Source of the DNA: Pseudomonas alkylphenolica
GTDB lineage: Bacteria; Pseudomonadota; Gammaproteobacteria; Pseudomonadales; Pseudomonadaceae
Assembly (NCBI RefSeq): GCF_016009175.1
Contig: NZ_JADUCM010000026.1
Coordinates: forward strand, 17,007 to 81,006
Direction: 5' to 3'
Length of the DNA: 64,000 nt
Shown: piece after piece, positions 28,461 to 36,957 of the stretch
Position numbering within the stretch: position 1 is the stretch's first letter
How the letters are laid out: each line of letters opens with the position of its first letter
The notes under the pieces: generated by a model
What the model was told of the DNA's origin: nothing
The model's database searches: none
The model's input: the letters and a program-made list of their open reading frames with translations, nothing else
Made by a program: the position numbers and the translations under genes

Positions 28461-29633
28461 ATGAATCCGCTTAGCGTGCCGGACGCAGCTCCTGTGTCTG
28501 CGCTATCCAGTGGTCCTGCCTTTGAAGCGCTGCTTGACGGTGTTCGGGCCCGTGCCCGGCTGGGTGAGTTTGATCGCCAGCGTCACATTTCCCGTGATGT
28601 CATCGACGCCTTCAAGGCGCAGGGCGTGTACCGCGCACTGGTGCCTCGGCGCTTTGGTGGCAACGAATGCTCGCCGGCGCAGTTCTGCGAAATGATCGAG
28701 CGTATTTCCCATGCCGACGGCTCGGCCGGTTGGGTCGCCAGCTTTGGCATGAGCCCGGTCTACCTCGCGGCCCTGCCGCTGGAGACCATTGCCCAGGTGT
28801 ATGCCAACGGCCCGGACATCGTGTTTGCCGGCGGCATCTTCCCGCCGCAGCCTGCCGAAGTGGTACCCGGCGGCTTTCAGGTCAAGGGGCGCTGGAAGTA
28901 CTCCAGCGGTTCCATGGGCGCTGACATCGTCGGTGTGGGCATCGCGCCGAAAAACGGCGACAAGTTCGACCTGCCACGCATTGCGGTGATGCCGCAATCA
29001 AAGGTACGCATCGACCAGACCTGGGAAACCGTCGGCCTGCTGGGTACCGGCAGCCACGACTTGGTGATCGATGACGTCGTGGTCCCAGAGCAATGGACGT
29101 TTGTCCGCGGCGGGGCGGCCAACCTCGACGAGCCGTTCTTCCGCTACCCGTCGCTGTCGTTTGCCACCCAGGTGCTTTCGGTGGTGGGGCTGGGCGTCGC
29201 CCGCGCCGCACTCGACGAGCTGGCCGGCATGGCCAGCGGCAGAATCTCGGTGACCGGTGCCCCGGCACTGGCCGACCGCCCGCTGGCCCAGGTCGACATC
29301 GCCAAGGCCGAAGCTGCGTTGCGCTCGGCACGCGCGTTCTTCTACGAGTCGATCGAGCAGGCCTGGGATCACGTGCTGGCCGGTAACCCGGTGCCGGCCG
29401 AGACGACCAATTTGCTGCGACTTTCTTCGACCCACGCCACCCGCGTTGCGGCCGACGTGGCGCGCACCGCGCAAATGCTTTCGGGCATGACCGGTGTCTA
29501 CAACGAGAGCCCGCTGGCGCGCTGCGTCAATGATGCGCAGGTGGTCACGCAACACGCGTTCATGGGCGACGTTACTTATCAGAATGCCGGAGCGATCTTC
29601 TTCGGCAAACAACCGCTTCCTGGCTATATCTAA
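28461..29633 (+). CDS. iacA: Indole-3-acetate monooxygenase, acyl-CoA-dehydrogenase-like flavoprotein
   Basis: A 390-residue flavin-dependent monooxygenase of the group D / acyl-CoA-dehydrogenase fold (HpaB, HsaA and DszC relatives). RFGGNECSPAQFCEMIERI and HADGSAGWVASFGMSP at the N-terminus, FQVKGRWKYSSGSMGADI in the beta domain and RTAQMLSGMTGVYNESPL near the end are the family features. In P. putida 1290 IacA starts indole-3-acetate degradation by hydroxylating the indole ring, with reduced flavin supplied by IacG. GGAG precedes the ATG by seven bases. It heads iacABCDEFG, behind an operator matched by the one before iacH. Confidence 0.92.
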   Translation: MNPLSVPDAAPVSALSSGPAFEALLDGVRARARLGEFDRQRHISRDVIDAFKAQGVYRALVPRRFGGNECSPAQFCEMIERISHADGSAGWVASFGMSPVYLAALPLETIAQVYANGPDIVFAGGIFPPQPAEVVPGGFQVKGRWKYSSGSMGADIVGVGIAPKNGDKFDLPRIAVMPQSKVRIDQTWETVGLLGTGSHDLVIDDVVVPEQWTFVRGGAANLDEPFFRYPSLSFATQVLSVVGLGVARAALDELAGMASGRISVTGAPALADRPLAQVDIAKAEAALRSARAFFYESIEQAWDHVLAGNPVPAETTNLLRLSSTHATRVAADVARTAQMLSGMTGVYNESPLARCVNDAQVVTQHAFMGDVTYQNAGAIFFGKQPLPGYI

Positions 29634-29649
29634 TTACCGAGAATTGATC

Positions 29650-30012
29650 ATGAGCGATAAAAAAGCATTGCGCGTGTTGTTTTGCATGGGCATCAACCAG
29701 AACTTCTTCGACGCCCCGCGTGAAGAACAACTGCAAGTCTGGGCAGCCTTTAGCGAAATGTGGAACGGTATCCATGACCTGCCTGGCGTTGAAGTTCTGG
29801 GCAACATGGATGATGACAAAAGCATGGTCGGCCCGTCTGACGGCTTCCCCTGGACCACGTACCTGCTGGCCGATGTCCCGGATATCGAGACCGTGCATGC
29901 CGCCTGCAACCTGTTCCGCACCACTGCGGTGGGCGAGACCCCTTACAAACTGTGGCGCTATGCAAAAGTCGAGGCGCGTGTCGGCCGTGAGCTGATTATC
30001 CAGCGCACGTGA
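29650..30012 (+). CDS. iacB: Small protein of the iac cluster
   Basis: A 120-residue cytosolic protein beginning MSDKKALRVLFCMGINQNFF. It shows no signal peptide or known catalytic motif that I recognise by eye. DLPGVEVLGNMDDDKSMVG and FPWTTYLLADVPDIETV suggest a small alpha/beta (ferredoxin-like) fold. Position directly after iacA and size identify it as IacB, required in or associated with indole-3-acetate degradation but without a settled biochemical role. ATG 29650 starts 16 bp after the iacA stop. Confidence 0.85.
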   Translation: MSDKKALRVLFCMGINQNFFDAPREEQLQVWAAFSEMWNGIHDLPGVEVLGNMDDDKSMVGPSDGFPWTTYLLADVPDIETVHAACNLFRTTAVGETPYKLWRYAKVEARVGRELIIQRT

Positions 30013-30104
30013 TTGACGGCAACGTGCCGCGAACGACGAACCACTGCATTTAAAAAAACAAAGTCCCGTTGTTGCGATGGCTAATTGCAACAGGCGGTCA
30101 AGTG

Positions 30105-30130
30105 TTGCCGGAATTTCGTCCGGCAAGGAG
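30105..30130 (+). promoter_or_regulatory. Hairpin abutting the iacC ribosome binding site
   Basis: TTGCCGG (30105-30111) pairs with CCGGCAA (30120-30126) around an 8-base loop. The last two stem bases are the first bases of the Shine-Dalgarno AAGGAG (30125-30130). Folding could damp translation of iacC. A weaker GTTGC/GCAAC pair lies just upstream. Confidence 0.4.
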
Positions 30131-30135
30131 ATACC

Positions 30136-31410
30136 GTGAGCAATCTGATTCCCGCCGTAAACCTGGCGGTCGACCCTGCCGAACTGGTGAAGGCTGACCG
30201 CGTCCACACCTCGCTGTATACCGACCCGGCGCTGTTTGACGCTGAACTTGAAAAAATCTTCTACAGCACCTGGGTGTGGGTCGCCCACGAAAGCGAAGTG
30301 CCGGAAGCCGGCAACTACAAGACCACCTACGTCGGCAAGCAGCCGGTGATCGTGGTGCGCGACCGCAAGAAGAACATCAACGTGCTGCTCAACCGCTGCC
30401 GCCACCGTGGCGCCACCGTGTGCGAACACAAGAAAGGCAAGACCGCCAGTTTTGTCTGCCCGTACCACGGCTGGGGCTATGCCCTGGACGGTTCGCTGCG
30501 CGGCATTCCGCACCCGGAAAGCTACGCCGATTGCATCGACAAGGCTGAGCTGCCGCTGGTGAGCCTGCGCGTGGAAAGCTACAACGGGATGATTTTTGCC
30601 ACCTTCAAAGACGACATCGAGCCGCTGAGCGACTTCCTCGGTGCGGCGAAGAAGTGGATCGACCTGTTCATGAAGCAGGGCGCCGGCTACGGCATCAAGG
30701 TGCCGGGCGAGCACCGTTTCCGCTTCCCGGGCAACTGGAAGATCCAGCTGGAAAACACCACCGATGCCTACCACTTCCCGCTGGTGCACAAGAGTTTCCT
30801 GTCGTCGGTCGACGAACAGACCCTGGAGCTGTTCGACTTCGTCGAAGGCCCGGGCTACGTCGAGGACCTGGGCAACGGCCACAGCGTGATGGTGATGATT
30901 CCCGACCTGGTCGACCTCGAAGCCGCCCTCGACAAGCCGATTCCCGAGCGTTTCGAATCGCTGGCCGCCGAGCTGCGTGACGAAGGCATCGAAGAGCAGC
31001 AGGTACGTCGCATCGTCCGCGCCGTGGGCGGTTCGGGCTTCAACCTCAACCTGTTCCCCAACGTTGCCTGCTCGATGGCGTTCTTCCGCGTGCTGCAGCC
31101 GATCTCGGTGACCGAGACCGAGATCCACCACTCGGTGATCACCATGGACGGCGGCCCGGCCGTGGCCAACCGCTACCGCCTGCGCCTGCACGAACACTTC
31201 CAGGGCCCGATGGGCTTCGGCACGCCGGACGATTCCGAAGCCTGGGAGCGCGTGCAGAAGGGCGCCAACGCCGGTGAAGACCTGTGGATCATGCTCAACC
31301 GCGGCCTGCCGGGCGAGAAGCCCAGCGAAGATGGGCTGGTATCCGACGTCAGTGCCGAAACCGGCATGCGTGCGGCCTACCAGCAGTGGAAAAAGATGAT
31401 GTCGGCTTGA
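30136..31410 (+). CDS. iacC: Rieske aromatic ring-hydroxylating dioxygenase, large (alpha) subunit
   Basis: A 424-residue oxygenase alpha subunit. The Rieske [2Fe-2S] ligands are Cys88, His90, Cys108 and His111 (CRHRG ... CPYHGW). The mononuclear iron site follows in the DAYHFPLVHKSF motif with both histidines. GTG 30136 has AAGGAG five bases upstream. It works with IacD and the reductase IacF. In indole-3-acetate catabolism it acts on the 3-hydroxy-2-oxindole-3-acetate stage that leads to catechol. The 123-bp gap before it is the largest in iacABCDEFG and contains a hairpin. Confidence 0.95.
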   Translation: MSNLIPAVNLAVDPAELVKADRVHTSLYTDPALFDAELEKIFYSTWVWVAHESEVPEAGNYKTTYVGKQPVIVVRDRKKNINVLLNRCRHRGATVCEHKKGKTASFVCPYHGWGYALDGSLRGIPHPESYADCIDKAELPLVSLRVESYNGMIFATFKDDIEPLSDFLGAAKKWIDLFMKQGAGYGIKVPGEHRFRFPGNWKIQLENTTDAYHFPLVHKSFLSSVDEQTLELFDFVEGPGYVEDLGNGHSVMVMIPDLVDLEAALDKPIPERFESLAAELRDEGIEEQQVRRIVRAVGGSGFNLNLFPNVACSMAFFRVLQPISVTETEIHHSVITMDGGPAVANRYRLRLHEHFQGPMGFGTPDDSEAWERVQKGANAGEDLWIMLNRGLPGEKPSEDGLVSDVSAETGMRAAYQQWKKMMSA

Positions 31411-31424
31411 GAGTGGAGAACCTT

Positions 31425-31901
31425 ATGAACCTGCAATTGCTGCAAGAAGTCACCGCTTTCATCTGGCAGGAAGGCGACATGCTCGACCATGGCGAATACG
31501 ACGCCTGGCTCAACCTGTGGACTGACAAGGGGACGTACATCATCCCGATCAATCCCAAGGAAACCGATTTCGAGAACACCCTGAACTACGCCTACGACGA
31601 TCACCACATGCGCAAGCTGCGGGTCCAGCGACTGATCGGCGGCGAGTCGATCTCCACCAGCCCGCAACCGCGCACGGTGCGTTCGCTGTCGCGTTTTCGC
31701 GTGCTGGTCGATGACGGCATGAACCTGACCGTGCGTTGCGCGCAGAACATCCGCGAGTTCCGCAAGGAAAGCCTCAAGCACTACACCGCCGACCTGACCT
31801 ACGAACTGGTCCGTCACGAAGGCAGTTTCAAGATCCAGCGCAAGCTGATCAGCCTGATCAACAGTGACGATACCCTCGCCGGTATCGGCTACATCCTCTA
31901 A
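31425..31901 (+). CDS. iacD: Ring-hydroxylating dioxygenase, small (beta) subunit
   Basis: A 158-residue cone-fold beta subunit: TAFIWQEGDMLDHGEYDAWL, the WTDKGTYIIPI strand and the C-terminal FKIQRKLISLINSDD are standard for the SnoaL-like beta chain of naphthalene/benzoate-type oxygenases. It has no catalytic metal of its own and stabilises the alpha subunit. ATG 31425 lies 14 bp after the iacC stop, with GGAGA upstream. Confidence 0.94.
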   Translation: MNLQLLQEVTAFIWQEGDMLDHGEYDAWLNLWTDKGTYIIPINPKETDFENTLNYAYDDHHMRKLRVQRLIGGESISTSPQPRTVRSLSRFRVLVDDGMNLTVRCAQNIREFRKESLKHYTADLTYELVRHEGSFKIQRKLISLINSDDTLAGIGYIL

Positions 31902-31913
31902 GGGAGCACTGCG

Positions 31914-32654
31914 ATGAGCCAAGTCGCATTGGTGACCGGCGCCGGCCAGGGCCTGGGCCAGACGTTCTGCGCCCGGTTGCTTGAAGCCGGCTACCAGGTG
32001 GTAGTCAGCGACCGTAGCCTGGACGCCGCGCAAGCGTCGGCACGCCTGCTGGATCCTGCCGGTGAACGCACCCTGGCCGTGCAGCTGGATGTCGGCAGCA
32101 AGGCCGATTTCGAGCAGGCGCTGAGCCAGGTGCTGGCGCGCTTCGGCGCACTGCACGTGGTGGTCAACAACGCGGCGGTGACCAAGACCACGCCGCTGAT
32201 GCAGATCAGCCCTGAAGAGTTCGATGCGGTGGTGGGCCTGAACCTGCGCAGCATTTTCCTCGGCTGCCAGGTGCTCGGTGCCTACCTCGCCGACGCCGGT
32301 TACGGGCGGATCATCAACATGGCGTCGCTGGCCGGGCAAAACGGTGGTACCGCAACGGGTGCGCACTATGCCGCAAGCAAAGGCGCGATCCTGACCCTGA
32401 CCAAGATCTTTGCCAAGGAGTTCGCCAGCCGCGGTGTGACCGTCAATGCCATCGCCCCCGGGCCGATCGACTCGCCGGCGGTGCATGCGGCGGTGCCGGC
32501 CGACAAACGCGATGCGTTGCGCGCCAACATCCCGGTGCAGCGCTTTGGCGATGCGGACTTCCTCGGTGACCTGATCGTTCAGTTGGCGCGGCCTGAAGCC
32601 TACTTCACCACCGGGGCGACCTGGGACGTGAACGGCGGCCTGTTCATGCGCTGA
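31914..32654 (+). CDS. iacE: SDR family oxidoreductase of the iac cluster
   Basis: A 246-residue short-chain dehydrogenase with TGAGQGLGQTFCARL, VVNNAAVTK, catalytic HYAASKGAI (Tyr-x3-Lys) and GATWDVNGGLFMR. The assignment to IacE rests on position between the dioxygenase subunits and the reductase. Its exact step in indole-3-acetate breakdown is not certain. GGGAG precedes the ATG. Confidence 0.92.
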   Translation: MSQVALVTGAGQGLGQTFCARLLEAGYQVVVSDRSLDAAQASARLLDPAGERTLAVQLDVGSKADFEQALSQVLARFGALHVVVNNAAVTKTTPLMQISPEEFDAVVGLNLRSIFLGCQVLGAYLADAGYGRIINMASLAGQNGGTATGAHYAASKGAILTLTKIFAKEFASRGVTVNAIAPGPIDSPAVHAAVPADKRDALRANIPVQRFGDADFLGDLIVQLARPEAYFTTGATWDVNGGLFMR

Positions 32655-32704
32655 GCCAACCCGGGCCACTGCGGTGGCCCTCCCGACTACATGGAGCGAA
32701 TGCC

Positions 32705-33664
32705 ATGAATGAAGAGCTTTTGAATGTCGTGGTACGCAAGCGCGTACTGCAAGGGGACGGCGTAGTCGTCCTCGACCTGACCCGTGCTGACGGGGCGCTG
32801 CTGCCAGCGTTTGCGGCCGGCGCCCATGTCGATATCCACCTGGCCCCGGGCCTGGTTCGCCAATACTCGCTGTGCAGCAACCCCAGCGATGTCAGTTGTT
32901 ACCGCCTGGGTGTGTTGAAAGACCCGGCCTCGCGCGGCGGTTCGGTGAGTGTGCATGACATCCTGGTCGAAGGCCGTGAGGTGCAGATCAGTGCGCCCCG
33001 CAACCTGTTCCCGCTGGCCGACAACGCCCAGCGCTCGGTACTGCTGGGCGGCGGCATCGGCATCACGCCGATGATCGCCATGGCCTATGCGCTGCATGAG
33101 CGCGGCGAGGCGTTCGAGCTGCATTACTGTGGGCGCTCGCGCCGCAGCAGCGCCTTCTTGCAGGAACTGCAGGACGCGCCATTTGCCGAGCACGTGGTGA
33201 CCCATTTCGATGACGAAGCACCCGAGCAGAAGCTCGACCTGGCCAAGGTGCTCGGTGCCGGTACAGCCGGTGTGCACATGTACACCTGCGGCCCGTCCGG
33301 TTTCATGGACTGGGTGATCGGCGGTGCCCGCGCGCAAGGCTATGCCGAGGACCACATCCACAAGGAATACTTCCAGGTCGAGGTGGATGCCAGTGGCGCC
33401 AGCTTCGAAGTGGTTGCCGCACGCAGTGGCAAGACCGTGGAAATTGCCGAGGGCCAGTCGATTCTCGATGCCCTGGCCAAGGTCGGCATCAAGATTGAAA
33501 AATCCTGCGAGCAGGGTGTGTGCGGTACCTGCCTGTGCGATGTGCTTGAAGGTGAGCCCGATCACCGTGACGTGTACCTGACCGACGAAGAAAAAGCCGG
33601 CAACGACCAGATTCTGGTGTGCTGCTCGCGCGCCAAGTCGAAAACACTCGTGCTGGACATTTGA
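32705..33664 (+). CDS. iacF: Oxygenase reductase, PDR/VanB-type with C-terminal ferredoxin
   Basis: The 319-residue electron carrier has an N-terminal FMN/FAD-binding barrel (VRQYSLCSNP), an NAD-binding domain (LGGGIGITPMIAMAY, YTCGPSGFMDWV), and a C-terminal plant-type [2Fe-2S] ferredoxin. The ferredoxin ligands are Cys in KSCEQGVCGTCLCDV and later VCCSRAKS. It passes electrons from NAD(P)H to the IacCD oxygenase. The layout is phthalate-dioxygenase-reductase-like rather than a separate ferredoxin system. Confidence 0.94.
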   Translation: MNEELLNVVVRKRVLQGDGVVVLDLTRADGALLPAFAAGAHVDIHLAPGLVRQYSLCSNPSDVSCYRLGVLKDPASRGGSVSVHDILVEGREVQISAPRNLFPLADNAQRSVLLGGGIGITPMIAMAYALHERGEAFELHYCGRSRRSSAFLQELQDAPFAEHVVTHFDDEAPEQKLDLAKVLGAGTAGVHMYTCGPSGFMDWVIGGARAQGYAEDHIHKEYFQVEVDASGASFEVVAARSGKTVEIAEGQSILDALAKVGIKIEKSCEQGVCGTCLCDVLEGEPDHRDVYLTDEEKAGNDQILVCCSRAKSKTLVLDI

Positions 33665-33675
33665 GGAGAACGACC

Positions 33676-34173
33676 ATGGTAGACCTGACCAGCTTTCGTA
33701 ATGCAATGGCGATGCTCGGTGGTGCCGTTTCGGTCATTACCACCGACGGTGAGGCCGGCCGCTTCGGCTTCACGGCGTCGGCGGTGTGCAGCGTTACCGA
33801 CTCGCCGCCCACCCTGCTGGTGTGCATGAACCGCGCGTCGCCTTCCAATGCCCAGTTCCAGGCCAACGCGGTGGTGTGTGTGAACGTGTTGGCCGCCACC
33901 CACCAGGAGCGTTCCGGTGCATTCTCCAACAAGGCGCTGAGCATGGATGAGCGCTTTGCGACGAGCTCGTGGACCTCCCTGGAAAGCGGTGCACCGGTGA
34001 TGCTCGACGCGCTGGTGAACTTCGACTGCCGGATTGCCCAGGTGCACGAAGTGGGCTCGCACAGCATCTTCTACTGTGAAGTCCTGGCCATTCGCCACGG
34101 CGGTGCGGACGAAGGCCTGGTGTACTTTAACCGTGCCTACCACCGGCTTGGTCAGGCGTCCAAAGCCTGCTGA
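33676..34173 (+). CDS. iacG: Flavin reductase
   Basis: A 165-residue HpaC-type NAD(P)H:flavin reductase. The FMN fold is marked by LGGAVSVITTDGEAGRFGFTAS, SVTDSPPTLLVCMNR and SHSIFYCEVLAI. It supplies reduced flavin to the monooxygenase IacA, the usual two-component pair. ATG 33676 follows GAGGAG by nine bases and lies 11 bp after iacF. It is the last gene of the iacABCDEFG run. A REP array follows it. Confidence 0.93.
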   Translation: MVDLTSFRNAMAMLGGAVSVITTDGEAGRFGFTASAVCSVTDSPPTLLVCMNRASPSNAQFQANAVVCVNVLAATHQERSGAFSNKALSMDERFATSSWTSLESGAPVMLDALVNFDCRIAQVHEVGSHSIFYCEVLAIRHGGADEGLVYFNRAYHRLGQASKAC

Positions 34174-34182
34174 ATCTTCTTA

Positions 34183-34559
34183 CGTAGGAGCCAGGCTTGC
34201 CGGCGAACCAGGCTCCGCAGTGCCCTTGATGTACCGCGCCATCGTTTTTCGCGGGCAAGCCATCGACGTAGGAGCCAGGCTTGCCGGCGAACCGGGCACT
34301 GCGGTGCCCCTGATGCACCGCGTCATCGTTTTTCGCGGGCAAGCCTCGCTCCTACAGGTGGTGTCGACGTAGGCGCCGGGCTTGCCGGCGAACCGGGCGC
34401 CGCGGTGCCCCTGATGCACCGGGTTATCGTTTTCGCGGGCAAGCCACGCTCCTACAGGTGGTGTCGACGTAGGAGCCAGGCTTGCCGGCGAACCGGGCGC
34501 CGCGGTGCCCCTGATGCACCGCGTCATCGCTTTTCGCGGGCAAGCCACGCGTCTACAGG
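34183..34559. repeat. Array of four REP-containing units (BIME-like)
   Basis: Units start near 34183, 34267, 34368 and 34468 with CGTAGGAGCCAGGCTTGCCG or a close variant, so the periods are 84, 101 and 100 bp. Each unit also holds the inverse element TTTTCGCGGGCAAGCCACGC or close forms, often followed by TCCTAC. Left and right arms pair (GCTTGCCGGCGAA with TTCGCGGGCAAGC). The two complete middle copies are nearly identical, so they are recently duplicated. The array fills the gap between convergent iacG and iacR and holds no gene. Confidence 0.88.
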
Positions 34560-34565
34560 GCGATT

Positions 34566-35042
34566 TTAGAAGCTTTCCAGGTTGTGGAAGACGGTTTCCA
34601 GGGTCTTGTTGAAGCGCTCGACCTGGCTTTCGGTCAGGCCGGCAAAACTGCGCTTGAACAGCTCGCTGGTAACGCCTTGCATGCGCTCGATGGTCGCCAG
34701 CCCCAGCGGCGTGATGCACACCTGGGTGACACGGCCGTCTTCAGTGCTCTGGGCGGTATCGATCAGCCCGTCTTCCTTCATCCGGTAGACGATTTTGGTG
34801 ATGGTCGACAGCTTGGCGATGGCGTGGGTCGAGATCTCGGAAATGCTCGACTGGCCATTCTGGTTGAGGATCCACAGGACGCGCCAGCGGGCGACATCCA
34901 GGTCCACCTTCTTGAGCAGCCGCTCCATGTTCTGGGTGTACTGGCCGTGTACGCGGGCGAGCCAGTAGAACGGAAAATCTTCTTTACGGAAGTCTTCGCT
35001 GGAGGGGTCGTAGCGGCTGTGGCGCTTCTTGGTCGGGCTCAT
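34566..35042 (-). CDS. iacR: MarR family regulator of indole-3-acetate catabolism
   Basis: A 158-residue winged-helix MarR protein: HGQYTQNMERLLKKVDLDVARW, the recognition region SISEISTHAIAKLSTITKIVYRMKEDGLI, the wing DGRVTQVCITP, and a long C-terminal dimerisation helix. Position between iacABCDEFG and iacHI identifies it as IacR, a repressor relieved by indole-3-acetate or a near product. ATG 35042 is favoured by family length, although no clear ribosome site precedes it. The likely operators are the palindromes at 28225-28248 and 35186-35209, the second about 145 bp upstream of its own start. Confidence 0.92.
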   Translation of the reverse strand: MSPTKKRHSRYDPSSEDFRKEDFPFYWLARVHGQYTQNMERLLKKVDLDVARWRVLWILNQNGQSSISEISTHAIAKLSTITKIVYRMKEDGLIDTAQSTEDGRVTQVCITPLGLATIERMQGVTSELFKRSFAGLTESQVERFNKTLETVFHNLESF

Positions 35043-35185
35043 AAATGACTGACTGAAGTAAGGGGTGCCCAATCATAGACTTTTCCCGTAATAAGGGCAC
35101 CCCGAAATTGGCTGCGACCAAAGCGCACACATCGCTCTGGCTAGCCACTGTGCGTGTTTCGGCCGATAGTCCGCCAATCTAATGC

Positions 35186-35209
35186 GTGAATATTCAGTTG
35201 ACTATTCAT
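35186..35209. promoter_or_regulatory. Probable IacR operator before iacH
   Basis: GTGAATA-N10-TATTCAT, the same palindrome as before iacA with the last base changed. TCTAAT (35178-35183), two bases upstream, is the candidate -10 box, so geometry is the same at both promoters. Confidence 0.73.
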
Positions 35210-35275
35210 GTAAACAAAAGCAGCTTTAAGCATTATTGGCGCGCGGTGCGCGCGCCTGCGAACGAGGGGTGTGCA

Positions 35276-36418
35276 ATGGCAATCGTGGTTGAGTCGTTGA
35301 ACTTGGGGGGCAGCGGCCCCAGCGTGATGGTGAAAGACACCATCGACATCGCCGGATCACCGACCCGGGCGTCAAGCCGTGCCCTGGCGCAGGCCGAGCC
35401 TGCCGCGCAGCACGCCGACGTGGTCCAGCGCCTGCTCGATGCCGGCTGCCGGATTACCGGCAAAACCAGCCTGCATGAACTGGCCTTTGGCACTACCGGG
35501 ATCAACCACTACACCGGCACTCCGGTGAACCCGCGCTTCCCGGCGCTGATTCCCGGTGGTTCGTCCAGCGGATCTGCTGCGGCGGTGGCCGCAGGGCTGG
35601 CAGATTTCAGCCTGGGTACCGATACCGGTGGTTCGGTGCGGGTGCCGGCCTGTTGCTGCGGGGTGTTCGGCTTCAAGCCGACCTTCGCACGGGTCAGCCG
35701 CCGAGGCGTCATGCCTGCCGCTACCACGCTCGATTGCGTAGGCCCGTTTGCAGCCACGCTACCGATGCTGATCACCGCGATGACCATCATCGATCCGGGC
35801 TTCACCCCGGCCCGTACCCCGGCCAGCGTCAAGGTCGGCGTGCTCAAGGTGCCGGCCAGCGCAGCGGTGGAGACCACGGTACAGGCTGCCTTGGACGCCA
35901 GCGGTCAGGTGCTGGAAGCGGTTGAATGCGCCGATTTCGAAGCGGCCTACAGTGCAGGCATGGTGATTATCAACCGTGAAACCCATGCCGCCTGCGGACA
36001 TTTGCTGGCCGGCGGCAAGGTCGGCGCCGATATCGCCGGGCGCCTGGAGGCAGCCGGCAGCATGACGGACGCTGCCGTGGCAGACGCCGAGCACGTTCGC
36101 CAACGTTTCAGTGCACAAGTCGATGCGGCGTTGCAGCACTGCGACATCCTCGCGCTGCCGACCATGCCCGACGTGCCGCTGCGGGTCGAAGACGCCGCCG
36201 ACACCCGCGCAGTGCTGGGCATGACGTCGTTGGTGCGGCCGTTCAACCTGTCCGGGCACCCAGCTGTGACCCTGCCGTTGACCAGCGCCCAGGGCCTGCC
36301 GGTCGGTTTGCAACTGGTGGGGGCCAAAGGCGCGGACGAAGCCTTGCTGGCAGCGGCGACCTTGCTGGTGCAGCGCATCGCAGAAAACCCGGGCCGTCCC
36401 CTGGAGGCTGGGCAATGA
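35276..36418 (+). CDS. iacH: Amidase-signature family protein
   Basis: A 380-residue amidase-signature hydrolase. The catalytic triad is complete: Lys20 (VMVKDTID), the cis-Ser in GGSSSGSAAAVAAG (residues 94-107) and nucleophile Ser120 in GTDTGGSVRVPA. At 380 residues it is shorter than the usual 450-500, as is IacH. Its role in indole-3-acetate degradation is unclear; hydrolysis of indole-acetamide or amino-acid conjugates is one idea. ATG 35276 has GAGGGG six bases upstream. It overlaps iacI by 4 bp. Confidence 0.9.
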   Translation: MAIVVESLNLGGSGPSVMVKDTIDIAGSPTRASSRALAQAEPAAQHADVVQRLLDAGCRITGKTSLHELAFGTTGINHYTGTPVNPRFPALIPGGSSSGSAAAVAAGLADFSLGTDTGGSVRVPACCCGVFGFKPTFARVSRRGVMPAATTLDCVGPFAATLPMLITAMTIIDPGFTPARTPASVKVGVLKVPASAAVETTVQAALDASGQVLEAVECADFEAAYSAGMVIINRETHAACGHLLAGGKVGADIAGRLEAAGSMTDAAVADAEHVRQRFSAQVDAALQHCDILALPTMPDVPLRVEDAADTRAVLGMTSLVRPFNLSGHPAVTLPLTSAQGLPVGLQLVGAKGADEALLAAATLLVQRIAENPGRPLEAGQ

Positions 36419-36957
36419 GCAGCCTTGAGGAACTGCAACAACGCCTGCAGCGCTTTGAATCCGAGCACGCCGTACGGGCCTGCATGAATCGCTACATGGT
36501 GCTGTGCGATGCCCTGGATGCCAACACCCCGCTGGATGAACTGGCAGGTCTGTTCACCCGTGATGCGGTGTGGGAAGGCAAGGGCGCCAAATACGCAAAA
36601 AGCTTTGGCGGCTACCGGGGGCGCGAGGCGATCCGCGCCATGTTCGCCACCTACATGCAGCCGCCGGCGCACTTCGCCCTGAACGTGCACTTCCTGACCA
36701 GCGAGCTGATCGACGTGGCGGGCGAGCAGGCAACCGGCAGCTGGGTGATGCTGCAAACCAGCACCTTCACCAACCAGGCCTCACACCTCAATGCCGCACG
36801 CTTGACGGTCCGCTTTGCATTTGAAGAGGGCCAGTGGCGCATGGCGCATTTCCAGACTGAAAACCTGTTCGGGCGGCCAACCAGCGCCTGGAACAGCGAG
36901 GCGCCGTTGCCGGTGCCCACTGCAACGACTCAACAAGAACAAGGTGAATTGCAATGA
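36415..36957 (+). CDS. iacI: SnoaL/NTF2-like protein of the iac cluster
   Basis: A 180-residue protein with a cone fold like that of small oxygenase subunits and SnoaL cyclases: QRFESEHAVRACMNRYMVLCDAL, LFTRDAVWEGKGAKY, GREAIRAMFATYM, and a strand-rich C-terminus (RLTVRFAFEEGQWRMAHF). Coupled to iacH and to the aldehyde dehydrogenase by ATGA overlaps, so the three are made together. IacI has been proposed to act early in indole-3-acetate transformation. That is from family knowledge, not from motifs here. Confidence 0.88.
   Translation: MSSLEELQQRLQRFESEHAVRACMNRYMVLCDALDANTPLDELAGLFTRDAVWEGKGAKYAKSFGGYRGREAIRAMFATYMQPPAHFALNVHFLTSELIDVAGEQATGSWVMLQTSTFTNQASHLNAARLTVRFAFEEGQWRMAHFQTENLFGRPTSAWNSEAPLPVPTATTQQEQGELQ

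Noticed and set aside
28225..28464. 79-codon frame covering the iacA leader
   Set aside because: It starts inside the palindromic operator, has no ribosome site and overlaps the iacA start. The separate 47-codon frame at 28302 is the better, though weak, candidate.
34183..34559. CRISPR array
   Set aside because: Repeats are about 100 bp long with internal inverted REP arms and no unique spacers of constant size.
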